In this document: in pieces, positions 38,404 through 52,306 of the stretch | Layout: each line of letters begins with the position of its first letter | Numbering within the stretch: position 1 is the first letter of the stretch | NCBI RefSeq assembly: GCF_963662255.1 | Contig: NW_026912185.1 | Location: 1 to 64,000 of the forward strand | Length of the DNA stretch: 64,000 nucleotides | Reading direction: 5' to 3' | From: Cinclus cinclus | Lineage: Eukaryota; Chordata; Aves; Passeriformes; Cinclidae | Notes under the pieces: model-generated | The model's database searches: none | Seen by the model: the letters and a program-made list of their open reading frames with translations, nothing else | What the model was told of the DNA's origin: nothing | Made by a program: the position numbers and the translations under genes

Positions 38404-38416
38404 GCACCCCCTGGTG
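38404..38416 (-). promoter_or_regulatory. CTCF-like core with CpG lost (GCACCCCCTGG)
   Basis: The GCGC of the core is GCAC here, a CpG to CpA change consistent with deamination of methylated cytosine on the opposite strand. The same change starts at 41482, 41922, 61056 and 63035. Other damaged forms are GAGCCCCC (561, 14206, 14646, 17728, 21247, 22347, 24986, 26086, 29605, 31365, 34665) and GCGCGCCC (55558, 57098, 60176, 63475). Confidence 0.7.
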
Positions 38417-38890
38417 TCACATGGATCCTTAGATTGTTAGCCTGCATTGGGTCACAATGGTTCCTTGCTTCTCTTAACCCCTGTGGTGTCACAATGCATC
38501 CCATGCCCTTTTAGGCCACTTGATGTCACAATGAATCATTTGATTCTTGGCCTCCATGGTGGCATAATAGATCCTTGCTTCTATTGGTCCCCGTGCTGTA
38601 ACAATCCATCCCTGGCCATTTTAGGCCCCCTGGTGTCACAAGGGATCCTTAGATTGTTAGCCTGCATTGGGTCACAATGGTTCCTTGATTCTCTTAACCT
38701 CTGTGGTGTCACAATGCATTCCAAGAACTTTTAAACCACTTGGTCTTACAATGAACCATTTGATTCTTGGCCTTCATGGTGTCATAATGGTTCCTTGCTT
38801 CTATAGGTCCCCATGCTGTCAGAGTTCATCCGTGGTCCTTTTGCGCCCCCTGGTGTCAAAAGGGATTCTTAGATTGTTAGCCTGCATTGG

Positions 38891-39109
38891 GTCACAATGG
38901 TTCCTTGCTTCTCTTAACCCCTGTGGTGTCACAATGCATCCCATGCCCTTTTAGGCCACTTGATGTCACAATGAATCATTTGATTCTTGGCCTCCATGGT
39001 GGCATAATAGATCCTTGCTTCTATTGGTCCCCGTGCTGTAACAATCCATCCCTGGCCTTTTTAGGCCCCTGGTGTCACAAGGGATCCTTAGATTGTTAGC
39101 CTGCATTGG
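38891..39109. repeat. 219-bp W monomer with TTTTTAGGCCCCTGG allele
   Basis: Subunit 5 reads CTGGCCTTTTTAGGCCCCTGG, with one C lost from the run and ATTTT changed to TTTTT. An identical monomer lies at 42410-42628, 3519 bases downstream, again following an R monomer whose unit begins with TTTTAAACCACTTGG. Confidence 0.82.
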
Positions 39110-39329
39110 GTCACAATGGTTCCTTGCTTCTCTTAACCTCTGTGGTGTCACAATGCATCCCATGCCCTTTTAGGCCACTTGGTCTTACAATGAATCATTT
39201 GATTCTTGGCCTCCATGGTGGCATAATAGATCCTTGCTTCTATAGGTCCCCATGCTTTCACAGTTCATCCCTGGCCCTATTACAACCCCTGGTGTCACAA
39301 GGGATCCTTAGATTGTTAGCCTGCATTGG
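39110..39329. repeat. Chimeric monomer: G front, Y back
   Basis: Subunits 1-4 are class G (CTATAGGTCCCCATGCTTTC), then the sequence switches after CACAGTTCATCC to class Y (CTGGCCCTATTACAACCCC). The crossover therefore falls inside subunit 5. This removes the strong CTCF-like core expected of a G. The same chimera is at 40210-40429, exactly 1100 bases (5 monomers) later. Confidence 0.82.
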
Positions 39330-40209
39330 GTCACAATGGTTCCTTGCTTCTCTTAACCTCTGTGGTGTCACAATGCATTCCAAGACCTTTTAGGCCACTT
39401 GGTCTTACAATGAACCATTTGATTCTTGGCCTTCATGGTGTCATAATGGTTCCTTGCTTCTATAGGTCCCCATGCTGTCAGAGTTCATCCCTGGCCATTT
39501 TGCGCCCCCTGGTGTCAAAAGGGATTCTTAGATTGTTAGCCTGCATTGGGTCACAATGGTTCCTTGCTTCTCTTAATCCCTGTGGTGTCACAATGCATCC
39601 CATGGCCTTTTAGGCCACTTGGTGTTGCAATGAATCATTTGATTCTTGGCCTCCATGGTGACATAATAGATCCTTGCTTCTATTGGTCCCCATGCTGTAA
39701 CAATCCATCCCTGGCCATTTTAGGCCCCCTGGTGTCACAAGGGATCCTTAGATTGTTAGCCTGCATTGGGTCACAATGGTTCCTTGCTTCTCTTAACCTC
39801 TGTGGTGTCACAATGCATTCCAAGACCTTTTAGGCCACTTGGTCTTACAATGAACCATTTGATTCTTGGCCTTCATGGTGTCATAATGGTTCCTTGCTTC
39901 TATATGTCCCCATGCTATCAGAGTTCATCCGTGGCCCTTTTGCGCCCCCTGGTGTCAAAAGGGATTCTTAGATTGTTAGCCTGCATTGGGTCACAATGGT
40001 TCCTTGCTTCTCTTAACCCCTGTGGTGTCACAATGCATCCCATGCCCTTTTAGGCCACTTGATGTCACAATGAATCATTTGATTCTTGGCCTCCATGGTG
40101 GCATAATAGATCCTTGCTTCTATTGGTCCCCATGCTGTAACAATCCATCTCTGGCCATTTTAGGCCCCCTGGTGTCACAAGGGATCCTTAGATTGTTAGC
40201 CTGCATTGG

Positions 40210-40429
40210 GTCACAATGGTTCCTTGCTTCTCTTAACCCCTGTGGTGTCACAATGCATCCCATGCCCTTTTAGGCCACTTGGTCTTACAATGAATCATTT
40301 GATTCTTGGCCTCCATGGTGGCATAATAGATCCTTGCTTCTATAGGTCCCCATGCTTTCACAGTTCATCCCTGGCCCTATTACAACCCCTGGTGTCACAA
40401 GGGATCCTTAGATTGTTAGCCTGCATTGG
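40210..40429. repeat. Chimeric monomer: G front, Y back, second copy
   Basis: Same switch point as 39110-39329. The following R monomer (40430-40649) is among the most mutated in the window: CACTATGCATTCC, CATGTTGTCATAATGG, TTCAATAGGTCCCC and CATGATATCAGAG. Confidence 0.82.
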
Positions 40430-42409
40430 GTCACAATGGTTCCTTGCTTCTCTTAACCTCTGTGGTGTCACTATGCATTCCAAGACCTTTTAGGCCACTT
40501 GGTCTTACAATGAACCATTTGATTCTTGGCCTTCATGTTGTCATAATGGTTCCTTTCTTCAATAGGTCCCCATGATATCAGAGTTCATCCGTGGTCCTTT
40601 TGCGCCCCCTGGTGTCAAAAGGGATTCTTAGATTGTTAGCCTGCATTGGGTCACAATGGTTCCTTGCTTCTCTTAACCCCTGTGGTGTCACAATGCATCC
40701 CATGCCCTTTTAGGCCACTTGATGTCACAATGAATCATTTGATTCTTGGCCTCCATGGTGGCATAATAGATCCTTGCTTCTATTGGTCCCCGTGCTGTAA
40801 CAATCCATCCCTGGCCATTTTAGGCCCCCTGGTGTCACAAGGGATCCTTAGATTGTTAGCCTGCATTGGGTCACAATGGTTCCTTGCTTCTCTTAACCTC
40901 TGTGGTGTCACAATGCATTCCAAGCCCTTTTAGGCCACTTGGTCTTACAATGAACCATTTGATTCTTGGCCTCCATGTTGGCATAATAGATCCTTGCTTC
41001 TATAGGTCCCCATGCTTTCACAGTTCATCCGTGGTCCTTTTGCGCCCCCTGGTGTCAAAAGGGATTCTTAGATTGTTAGCCTGCATTGGGTCACAATGGT
41101 TCCTTGCTTCTCTTAACCCCTGTGGTGTCACAATGCATCCCATGCCCTTTTAGGCCACTTGATGTCACAATGAATCATTTGATTCTTGGCCTCCATGGTG
41201 GCATAATAGATCCTTGCTTCTATTGGTCCCCATGCTGTAACAATCCATCTCTGGCCATTTTAGGCCCCCTGGTGTCACAAGGGATCCTTAGATTGTTAGC
41301 CTGCATTGGGTCACAATGGTTCCTTGCTTCTCTTAACCTCTGTGGTGTCACAATGCATTCCAAGACCTTTTAGGCCACTTGGTCTTACAATGAACCATTT
41401 GATTCTTGGCCTTCATGGTGTCATAATGGTTCCTTGCTTCTATAGGTCCCCATGCTATCAGAGTTCATCCGTGGTCCTTTTGCACCCCCTGGTGACAAAA
41501 GGGATTCTTAGATTGTTAGCCTGCATTGGGTCACAATGGTTCCTTGCTTCTCTTAACCCCTGTGGTGTCACAATGCATCCCATGCCCTTTTAGGCCACTT
41601 GATGTCACAATGAATCATTTGATTCTTGGCCTCCATGGTGGCATAATAGATCCTTGCTTCTATTGGTCCCCGTGCTGTAACAATCCATCCCTGGCCATTT
41701 TAGGCCCCCTGGTGACACAATGGATCCTTAGATTGTTAGCCTGCATTGGGTCACAATGGTTCCTTGCTTCTCTTAACCTCTGTGGTGTCACAATGCATTC
41801 CAAGACCTTTTAGGCCACTTGGTCTTACAATGAACCATTTGATTCTTGGCCTTCATGGTGTCATAATGGTTCCTTGCTTCTATAGGTCCCCATGCTGTCA
41901 CAGTTCATCCGTGGTCCTTTTGCACCCCCTGGTGACAAAAGGGATTCTTAGATTGTTAGCCTGCATTGGGTCACAATGGTTCCTTGCTTCTCTTAACCCC
42001 TGTGGTGTCACAATTCATCCCATGCCCTTTTAGGCCACTTGATGTCACAATGAATCATTTGATTCTTGGCCTCCATGGTGGCATAATAGATCCTTGCTTC
42101 TATTGGTCCCCGTGCTGTAACAATCCATCCCTGGCCATTTTAGGCCCCCTGGTGTCACAAGGGATCCTTAGATTGTTAGCCTGCATTGGGTCACAATGGT
42201 TCCTTGCTTCTCTTAACCTCTGTGGTGTCACAATGCATTCCAAGACCTTTTAAACCACTTGGTCTTACAATGAACCATTTGATTCTTGGCCTTCATGGTG
42301 TCATAATGGTTCCTTGCTTCTATAGGTCCCCATGCTGTCAGAGTTCATCCGTGGTCCTTTTGCGCCCCCTGGTGTCAAAAGGGATTCTTAGATTGTTAGC
42401 CTGCATTGG

Positions 42410-42628
42410 GTCACAATGGTTCCTTGCTTCTCTTAACCCCTGTGGTGTCACAATGCATCCCATGCCCTTTTAGGCCACTTGATGTCACAATGAATCATTT
42501 GATTCCTGGCCTCCATGGTGGCATAATAGATCCTTGCTTCTATTGGTCCCCGTGCTGTAACAATCCATCCCTGGCCTTTTTAGGCCCCTGGTGTCACAAG
42601 GGATCCTTAGATTGTTAGCCTGCATTGG
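42410..42628. repeat. 219-bp W monomer, second copy of TTTTTAGGCCCCTGG allele
   Basis: Matches 38891-39109 in both the deletion and the T change, with one extra private change (GATTCCTGGCC). The pair and its preceding R monomer indicate a segment copied over 16 monomers. Confidence 0.82.
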
Positions 42629-43068
42629 GTCACAATGGTTCCTTGCTTCTCTTAACCTCTGTGGTGTCACAATGCATCCCATGCCCTTTTAGGCCACTTG
42701 GTCTTACAATGAATCATTTGATTCTTGGCCTCCATGGTGGCATAATAGATCCTTGCTTCTATAGGTCCCCATGCTTTCACAGTTCATCCGTGGTCCTTTT
42801 GCGCCCCCTGGTGTCAAAAGGGATTCTGAGATTGTTAGCCTGCATTGGGTCACAATGGTTCCTTGCTTCTTTTAACCTCTGTGGTGTCACAATGCATCCC
42901 ATGCCCTTTTAGGCCACTTGGTGTTGCAATGAATCATTTGATTCTTGGCCTCCTTTGTGTCATAATATTTCCATGATTTTATTGTGCCCCATGCTTTCAC
43001 AATTCATCCCTGGCCCTATTACAACCCCTGGTGTCACAATGGATCCTTAGATTGTTAGCCTGCATTGG

Positions 43069-45707
43069 GTCACAATGGTTCCTTGCTTCTCTTAACCTCT
43101 GTGGTGTCACAATGCATTCCAAGACCTTTTAGGCCACTTGGTCTTTCAATGAACCATTTGATTCTTGGCCTTCATGGTGTCATAATGGTTCCTTGCTTCT
43201 ATAGGTCCCCATGCTGTCACAGTACATCCGTGGCCCTTTTGCGCCCCCTGGTGTCAAAAGGGATTCTTAGATTGTTAGCCTGCATTGGGTCACAATGGTT
43301 CCTTGCTTCTCTTAACCCCTGTGGTGTCACAATGCATCCCATGCCCTTTTAGGCCACTTGATGTCACAATGAATCATTTGATTCTTGGCCTCCATGGTGG
43401 CATAATAGATCCTTGCTTCTATTGGTCCCCATGCTGTAACAATCCATCTCTGGCCATTTTAGGCCCCCTGGTGTCACAAGGGATTCTTAGATTGTTAGCC
43501 TGCATTGGGTCACAATGGTTCCTTGCTTCTCTTAACCTCTGTGGTGTCACAATGCATTCCAAGCCCTTTTAGGCCACTTGGTCTTACAATGAACCATTTG
43601 ATTCTTGGCCTTCATGGTGTCATAATGGTTCCTTTCTTCTATAGGTCCCCATGCTGTCACAGTACATCCGTGGCCCTTTTGCGCCCCCTGGTGTCAAAAG
43701 GGATTCTTAGATTGTTAGCCTGCATTGGGTCACAATGGTTCCTTGCTTCTCTTAACCCCTGTGGTGTCACAATGCATCCCATGCCCTTTTAGGCCACTTG
43801 ATGTCACAATGAATCATTTGATTCTTGGCCTCCATGGTGGCATAATAGATCCTTGCTTCTATTGGTCCCCGTGCTGTAACAATCCATCCCTGGCCATTTT
43901 AGGCCCCCTGGTGTCACATGGATCCTTAGATTGTTAGCCTGCATTGGGTCACAATGGTTCCTTGCTTCTCTTAACCTCTGTGGTGTCACAATGCATCCCA
44001 TGCCCATTTAGGCCACTTGGTCTTACAATGAACCATTTGATTCTTGGCCTCCATGGTGGCATAATAGATCCTTGCTTCTATAGGTCCCCATGCTTTCACA
44101 GTTCATCCGTGGTCCTTTTGCGCCCCCTGGTGTCAAAAGGGATTCTGAGATTGTTAGCCTGCATTGGGTCACAATGGTTCCTTGCTTCTTTTAACCTCTG
44201 TGGTGTCACAATGCATCCCATGCCCTTTTAGGCCACTTGGTGTTGCAATGAATCATTTGATTCTTGGCCTCTATTGTGTCATAATATTTCCATGTTTTTA
44301 TTGTGCCCCATGCTTTCACAATTCATCCCTGGCCCTATTACAACCCCTGGTGTCACAATGGATCCTTAGATTGTTAGCCTGCATTGGGTCACAATGGTTC
44401 CTTGCTTCTCTTAACCTCTGTGGTGTCACAATGCATTCCAAGCCCTTTTAGGCCACTTGGTCTTACAATGAACCATTTGATTCTTGGCCTTCATGGTGTC
44501 ATAATGGTTCCTTGCTTCTATAGGTCCCCATGCTGTCAGAGTTCATCCGTGGTCCTTTTGCGCCCCCTGGTGTCAAAAGGGATTCTTAGATTGTTAGCCT
44601 GCATTGGGTCACAATGGTTCCTTGCTTCTCTTAATCCCTGTGGTGTCACAATGCATCCCATGCCCTTTTAGGCCACTTGATGTCACAATGAATCATTTGA
44701 TTCTTGGCCTCCATGGTGGCATAATAGATCCTTGCTTCTATTGGTCCCCATGCTGTAACAATCCATCCCTGGCCATTTTAGGCCCCCTGGTGTCACAAGG
44801 GATCCTTAGATTGTTAGCCTGCATTGGGTCACAATGGTTCCTTGCTTCTCTTAACCTCTGTGGTGTCACAATGCATTCCAAGACCTTTTAGGCCACTTGG
44901 TCTTACAATGAACCATTTGATTCTTGGCCTTCATGGTGTCATAATGGTTCCTTTCTTCTATAGGTCCCCATGCTATCAGAGTTCATCCGTGGTCCTTTTG
45001 CGCCCCCTGGTGTCAAAAGGGATTCTTAGATTGTTAGCCTGCATTGGGTCACAATGGTTCCTTGCTTCTCTTAACCCCTGTGGTGTCACAATGCATCCCA
45101 TGCCCTTTTAGGCCACTTGATGTCACAATGAATCATTTGATTCTTGGCCTCCATGGTGGCATAATAGATCCTTGCTTCTATTGGTCCCCGTGCTGTAACA
45201 ATCCATCCCTGGCCATTTTAGGCCCCCTGGTGTCACAAGGGATCCTTAGATTGTTAGCCTGCATTCGGTCACAATGGATCCTTGCTTCTCTTAACCTCTG
45301 TGGTGTCACAATGCATTCCAAGACCTTTTAGGCCACTTGGTCTTACAATGAATCATTTGATTCTTGGCCTCCATGGTGGCATAATAGATCCTTGCTTCTA
45401 TAGGTCCCCATGCTTTCACAGTTCATCCGTGGTCCTTTTGCGCCCCCTGGTGTCAAAAGGGATTCTGAGATTGTTAGCCTGCATTGGGTCACAATGGTTC
45501 CTTGCTTCTTTTAACCTCTGTGGTGTCACAATGCATCCCATGCCCTTTTAGGCCACTTGGTGTTGCAATGAATCATTTGATTCTTGGCCTCTATTGTGTC
45601 ATAATATTTCCATGTTTTTATTGTGCCCCATGGTTTCACAATTCATCCCTGGCCCTATTACAACCCCTGGTGTCACAATGGATCCTTAGATTGTTAGCCT
45701 GCACTGG
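43069..45707. repeat. Two tandem copies of the 6-monomer HOR (1319 + 1320 bp)
   Basis: Both copies read R W R W G Y: 43069-44387, which includes a 219-base W, and 44388-45707. They are followed by a shortened R W G Y block (45708-46587). Together they give the clearest start of the 1.32-kb period in domain 3. Confidence 0.78.
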
Positions 45708-46587
45708 GTCACAATGGTTCCTTGCTTCTCTTAACCTCTGTGGTGTCACAATGCATTCCAAGACCTTTTAGGCCACTTGGTCTTACAATGAACCATTTGA
45801 TTCTTGGCCTTCATGGTGTCATAATGGTTCCTTTCTTCTATAGGTGCCCATGCTATCACAGTTCATCCGTGGTCCTTTTGCGCCCCCTGGTGTCAAAAGG
45901 GATTCTTAGATTGTTAGCCTGCATTGGGTCACAATGGTTCCTTGCTTCTCTTAACCCCTGTGGTGTCACAATGCATCCCATGCCCTTTTAGGCCACTTGA
46001 TGTCACAATGAATCATTTGATTCCTGGCCTCCATGGTGGCATAATAGATCCTTGCTTCTATTGGTCCCCGTGCTGTAACAATCCATCCCTGGCCATTTTA
46101 GGCCCCCTGGTGTCACAAGGGATCCTTAGATTGTTAGCCTGCATTGGGTCACAATGGTTCCTTGCTTCTCTTAACCTCTGTGGTGTCACAATGCATTCCA
46201 AGCCCTTTTAGGCCACTTGGTCTTACAATGAACCATTTGATTCTTGGCCTCCATGTTGGCATAATAGATCCTTGCTTCTATAGGTCCCCATGCTTTCACA
46301 GTTCATCCGTGGTCCTTTTGCGCCCCCTGGTGTCAAAAGGGATTCTGAGATTGTTAGCCTGCATTGGGTCACAATGGTTCCTTGCTTCTTTTAACCTCTG
46401 TGGTGTCACAATGCATCCCATGCCCTTTTAGGCCACTTGGTGTTGCAATGAATCATTTGATTCTTGGCCTCTATTGTGTCATAATATTTCCATGTTTATA
46501 TTGTGCCCCATGCTTTCACAATTCATCCCTGGCCCTATTACAACCCCTGGTGTCACAATGGATCATTAGATTGTTAGCCTGCATTGG

Positions 46588-49227
46588 GTCACAATGGTTC
46601 CTTGATTCTCTTAACCTCTGTGGTGTCACAATGCATTCCAAGACCTTTTAGGCCACTTGGTCTTACAATGAACCATTTGATTCTTGGCCTTCATGGTGTC
46701 ATAATGGTTCCTTGCTTCTATATGTCCCCATGCTGTCACAGTACATCCGTGGCCCTTTGGCGCCCCCTGGTGTCAAAAGGGATTCTTAGATTGTTAGCCT
46801 GCATTGGGTCACAATGGTTCCTTGCTTCTCTTAACCCCTGTGGTGTCACAATGCATCCCATGCCCTTTTAGGCCACTTGATGTCACAATGAATCATTTGA
46901 TTCTTGGCCTCCATGGTGGCATAATAGATCCTTGCTTCTATTGGTCCCCGTGCTGTAACAATCCATCCCTGGCCATTTTAGGACCCCTGGTGTCACAAGG
47001 GATCCTTAGATTGTTAGCCTGCATTGGGTCACAATGGTTCCTTGCTTCTCTTAACCTCTGTGGTGTCACAATGCATTCCAAGACCTTTTAGGCCACTTGG
47101 TCTTACAATGAACCATTTGATTCTTGGCCTTCATGGTGTCATAATGGTTCCTTTCTTCTATAGGTCCCCATGCTATCAGAGTGCATCCGTGGTCCTTTTG
47201 CGCCCCCTGGTGTCAAAAGGGATTCTTAGATTGTTAGCCTGCATTGGGTCACAATGGTTCCTTGCTTCTCTTAACCCCTGTGGTGTCACAATGCATCCCA
47301 TGCCCTTTTAGGCCACTTGATGTCACAATGAATCATTTGATTCTTGGCCTCCATGGTGGCATAATAGATCCTTGCTTCTATTGGTCCCCGTGCTGTAACA
47401 ATCCATCCCTGGCCATTTTAGGCCCCCTGGTGTCACAAGGGATCCTTAGATTGTTAGCCTGCATTGGGTCACAATGGATCCTTGCTTCTCTTAACCTCTG
47501 TGGTGTCACAATGCATCCCATGCCCTTTTAGGCCACTTGGTCTTACAATGAATCATTTGATTCTTGGCCTCCATGGTGGCATAATAGATCCTTGCTTCTA
47601 TAGGTCCCCATGCTTTCACAGTTCATCCGTGGTCCTTTTGCGTCCCCTGGTGTCAAAAGGGATTCTGAGATTGTTAGCCTGCATTGGGTCACAATGGTTC
47701 CTTGCTTCTTTTAACCTCTGTGGTGTCACAATGCATCCCATGCCCTTTTAGGCCACTTGGTGTTGCAATGAATCATTTGATTCTTGGCCTCTATTGTGTC
47801 ATAATATTTCCATGTTTTTATTGTGCCCCATGCTTTCACAATTCATCCCTGGCCCTATTACAACCCCTGGTGTCACAATGGATCCTTAGATTGTTAGCCT
47901 GCATTGGGTCACAATGGTTCCTTGCTTCTCTTAACCTCTGTGGTGTCACAATGCATTCCAAGACCTTTTAGGCCACTTGGTCTTACAATGAACCATTTGA
48001 TTCTTGGCCTTCATGGTGTCATAATGTTTCCTTGCTTCTATAGGTCCCCATGCTATCAGAGTTCATCCGTGGCCCTTTTGCGCCCCCTGGTGTCAAAAGG
48101 GATTCTTAGATTGTTAGCCTGCATTGGGTCACAATTGTTCCTTGCTTCTCTTAATCCCTGTGGTGTCACAATGCATCCCATGCCCTTTTAGGCCACTTTA
48201 TGTCACAATGAATCATTTGATTCTTGGCCTCCATGGTGGCATAATAGATCCTTGCTTCTATTGGTCCCCATGCTGTAACAATCCATCCCTGGCCATTTTA
48301 GGCCCCCTGGTGTCACAAGGGATCCTTAGATTGTTAGCCTGCATTGGGTCACAATGGTTCCTTGCTTCTCTTAACCTCTGTGGTGTCACAATGCATTCCA
48401 AGACCTTTTAGGCCACTTGGTCTTACAATGAACCATTTGATTCTTGGCCTTCATGGTGTCATAATGGTTCCTTGCTTCTATAGGTCCCCATGCTATCCGA
48501 GTTCATCCGTGGTCCTTTTGCGCCCCCTGGTGTCAAAAGGGATTCTTAGATTGTTAGCCTGCATTGGGTCACAATGGTTCCTTGCTTCTCTTAACCCCTG
48601 TGGTGTCACAATGCATCCCATGCCCTTTTAGGCCACTTGATGTCACAATGAATCATTTGATTCTTGGCCTCCATGGTGGCATAATAGATCCTTGCTTCTA
48701 TTGGTCCCCGTGCTGTAACAATCCATCCCTGGCCATTTTAGGCCCCCTGGTGTCACAAGGGATCCTTAGATTGTTAGCCTGCATTGGGTCACAATGGTTC
48801 CTTGCTTCTCTTAACCTCTGTGGTGTCACAATGCATTCCCAGCCCTTTTAGGCCACTTGGTCTTACAATGAACCATTTGATTCTTGGCCTCCATGGTGGC
48901 ATAATAGATCCTTGCTTCTATAGGTCCCCATGCTTTCACAGTTCATCCGTGGTCCTTTTGCGCCCCCTGGTGTCAAAAGGGATTCTGAGATTGTTAGCCT
49001 GCATTGGGTCACAATGGTTCCTTGCTTCTTTTAACCTCTGTGGTGTCACAATGCATCCCATGCCCTTTTAGGCCACTTGGTGTTGCAATGAATCATTTGA
49101 TTCTTGGCCTCTATTGTGTCATAATATTTCCATGTTTTTATTGTGCCCCATGCTTTCACAATTCATCCCTGGCCCTATTACAACCCCTGGTGTCACAATG
49201 GATCATTAGATTGTTAGCCTGCATTGG
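46588..49227. repeat. Two further 6-monomer HOR copies (1320 bp each)
   Basis: 46588-47907 and 47908-49227, both R W R W G Y and both exactly 1320 bases. The second contains the linked pair R (ATAATGTTTCC) and W (CACAATTGTTCC) that marks later duplications. Confidence 0.78.
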
Positions 49228-52200
49228 GTCACAATGGTTCCTTGCTTCTCTTAACCTCTGTGGTGTCACAATGCATTCCAAGACCTTTTAGGCCACTTGG
49301 TCTTACAATGAACCATTTGATTCTTGGCCTTCATGGTGTCATAATGGTTCCTTGCTTCTATATGTCCCCATGCTGTCACAGTACATCCGTGGCCCTTTTG
49401 CGCCCCCTGGTGTCAAAAGGGATTCTTAGATTGTTAGCCTGCATTGGGTCACAATGGCTCCTTGCTTCTCTTAACCCCTGTGGTGTCACAATGCATCCCA
49501 TGCCCTTTTAGGCCACTTGATGTCACAATGAATCATTTGATTCTTGGCCTCCATGGTGGCATAATAGATCCTTGCTTCTATTGGTCCCCGTGCTGTAACA
49601 ATCCATCCCTGGCCATTTTAGGCCCCCTGGTGTCACAAGGGATCCTTAGATTGTTAGCCTGCATTGGGTCACAATGGTTCCTTGCTTCTCTTAACCTCTG
49701 TGGTGTCACAATGCATTCCAAGACCTTTTAGGCCACTTGGTCTTACAATGAACCATTTGATTCTTGGCCTTCATGGTGTCATAATGGTTCCTTGCTTCTA
49801 TAGGTCCCCATGCTATCAGAGTTCATCCGTGGTCCTTTTGCGCCCCCTGGTGTCGAAAGGGATTCTTAGATTGTTAGCCTGCATTGGGTCACAATGGTTC
49901 CTTGCTTCTCTTAACCCCTGTGGTGTCACAATGCATCCCATGCCCTTTTAGGCCACTTGATGTCACAATGAATCATTTGATTCTTGGCCTCCATGGTGGC
50001 ATAATAGATCCTTGCTTCTATTGGTCCCCGTGCTGTAACAATCCATCCCTGGCCATTTTAGGCCCCCTGGTGTCACAAGGGATCCTTAGATTGTTAGCCT
50101 GCATTGGGTCACAATGGTTCCTTGCTTCTCTTAACCTCTGTGGTGTCACAATGCATTCCAAGACCTTTTAGGCCACTTGGTCTTACAATGAACCATTTGA
50201 TTCTTGGCCTTCATGGTGTCATAATGTTTCCTTGCTTCTATAGGTCCCCATGCTATCAGAGTTCATCCGTGGCCCTTTTGCGCCCCCTGGTGTCAAAAGG
50301 GATTCTTAGATTGTTAGCCTGCATTGGGTCACAATTGTTCCTTGCTTCTCTTAATCCCTGTGGTGTCACAATGCATCCCATGCCCTTTTAGGCCACTTGA
50401 TGTCACAATGAATCATTTGATTCTTGGCCTCCATGGTGGCATAATAGATCCTTGCTTCTATTGGTCCCCATGCTGTAACAATCCATCCCTGGCCATTTTA
50501 GGCCCCCTGGTGTCACAAGGGATCCTTAGATTGTTAGCCTGCATTGGGTCACAATGGTTCCTTGCTTCTCTTAACCTCTGTGGTGTCACAATGCATTCCA
50601 AGACCTTTTAGGCCACTTGGTCTTACAATGAACCATTTGATTCTTGGCCTTCATGGTGTCATAATGGTTCCTTGCTTCTATAGGTCCCCATGCTATCAGA
50701 GTTCATCCGTGGTCCTTTTGCGCCCCCTGGTGTCAAAAGGGATTCTTAGATTGTTAGCCTGCATTGGGTCACAATGGTTCCTTGCTTCTCTTAACCCCTG
50801 TGGTGTCACAATGCATCCCATGCCCTTTTAGGCCACTTGATGTCACAATGAATCATTTGATTCCTGGCCTCCATGGTGGCATAATAGATCCTTGCTTCTA
50901 TTGGTCCCCGTGCTGTAACAATCCATCCCTGGCCATTTTAGGCCCCCTGGTGTCACAAGGGATCCTTAGATTGTTAGCCTGCATTGGGTCACAATGGTTC
51001 CTTGCTTCTCTTAACCTCTGTGGTGTCACAATGCATTCCAAGCCCTTTTAGGCCACTTGGTCTTACAATGAACCATTTGATTCTTGGCCTCCATGTTGGC
51101 ATAATAGATCCTTGCTTCTATAGGTCCCCATGCTTTCACAGTTCATCCGTGGTCCTTTTGCGCCCCTGGTGTCAAAAGGGATTCTGAGATTGTTAGCCTG
51201 CATTGGGTCACAATGGTTCCTTGCTTCTTTTAACCTCTGTGGTGTCACAATGCATCCCATGCCCTTTTAGGCCACTTGGTGTTGCAATGAATCATTTGAT
51301 TCTTGGCCTCTATTGTGTCATAATATTTCCATGTTTATATTGTGCCCCATGCTTTCACAATTCATCCCTGGCCCTATTACAACCCCTGGTGTCACAATGG
51401 ATCATTAGATTGTTAGCCTGCATTGGGTCACAATGGTTCCTTGCTTCTCTTAACCTCTGTGGTGTCACAATGCATTCCAAGACCTTTTAGGCCACTTGGT
51501 CTTACAATGAACCATTTGATTCTTGGCCTTCATGGTGTCATAATGGTTCCTTGCTTCTATAGGTCCCCATGCTGTCACAGTACATCCGTGGCCCTTTTGC
51601 GCCCCCTGGTGTCAAAAGGGATTCTTAGATTGTTAGCCTGCATTGGGTCACAATGGTTCCTTGCTTCTCTTAACCCCTGTGGTGTCACAATGCATCCCAT
51701 GCCCTTTTAGGCCACTTGATGTCACAATGAATCATTTGATTCTTGGCCTCCATGGTGGCATAATAGATCCTTGCTTCTATTGGTCCCCGTGCTGTAACAA
51801 TCCATCCCTGGCCATTTTAGGCCCCCTGGTGTCACAAGGGATCCTTAGATTGTTAGCCTGCATTGGGTCACAATGGTTCCTTGCTTCTCTTAACCTCTGT
51901 GGTGTCACAATGCATCCCATGCCCTTTTAGGCCACTTGGTCTTACAATGAATCATTTGATTCTTGGCCTCCATGGTGGCATAATAGATCCTTGCTTCTAT
52001 AGGTCCCCATGCTTTCACAGTTCATCCGTGGTCCTTTTGCGCCCCCTGGTGTCAAAAGGGATTCTGAGATTGTTAGCCTGCATTGGGTCACAATGGTTCC
52101 TTGCTTCTTTTAACCTCTGTGGTGTCACAATGCATCCCATGCCCTTTTAGGCCACTTGGTGTTGCAATGAATCATTTGATTCTTGGCCTCTATTGTGTCA

Positions 52201-52306
52201 TAATATTTCCATGTTTTTATTGTGCCCCATGCTTTCACAATTCATCCCTGGCCCTATTACAACCCCTGGTGTCACAATGGATCCTTAGATTGTTAGCCTG
52301 CATTGG
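49228..52306. repeat. Expanded (10-monomer) and contracted (4-monomer) HOR variants
   Basis: 49228-51426 reads R W, R W, R W, R W, G Y, that is, two extra R-W dimers. It includes a 219-base G at 50988-51206 whose CTCF-like core has lost one C (GCGCCCCTGGTG). 51427-52306 reads R W G Y. The change in dimer number shows that the R-W pair is the unit gained or lost. Confidence 0.75.
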
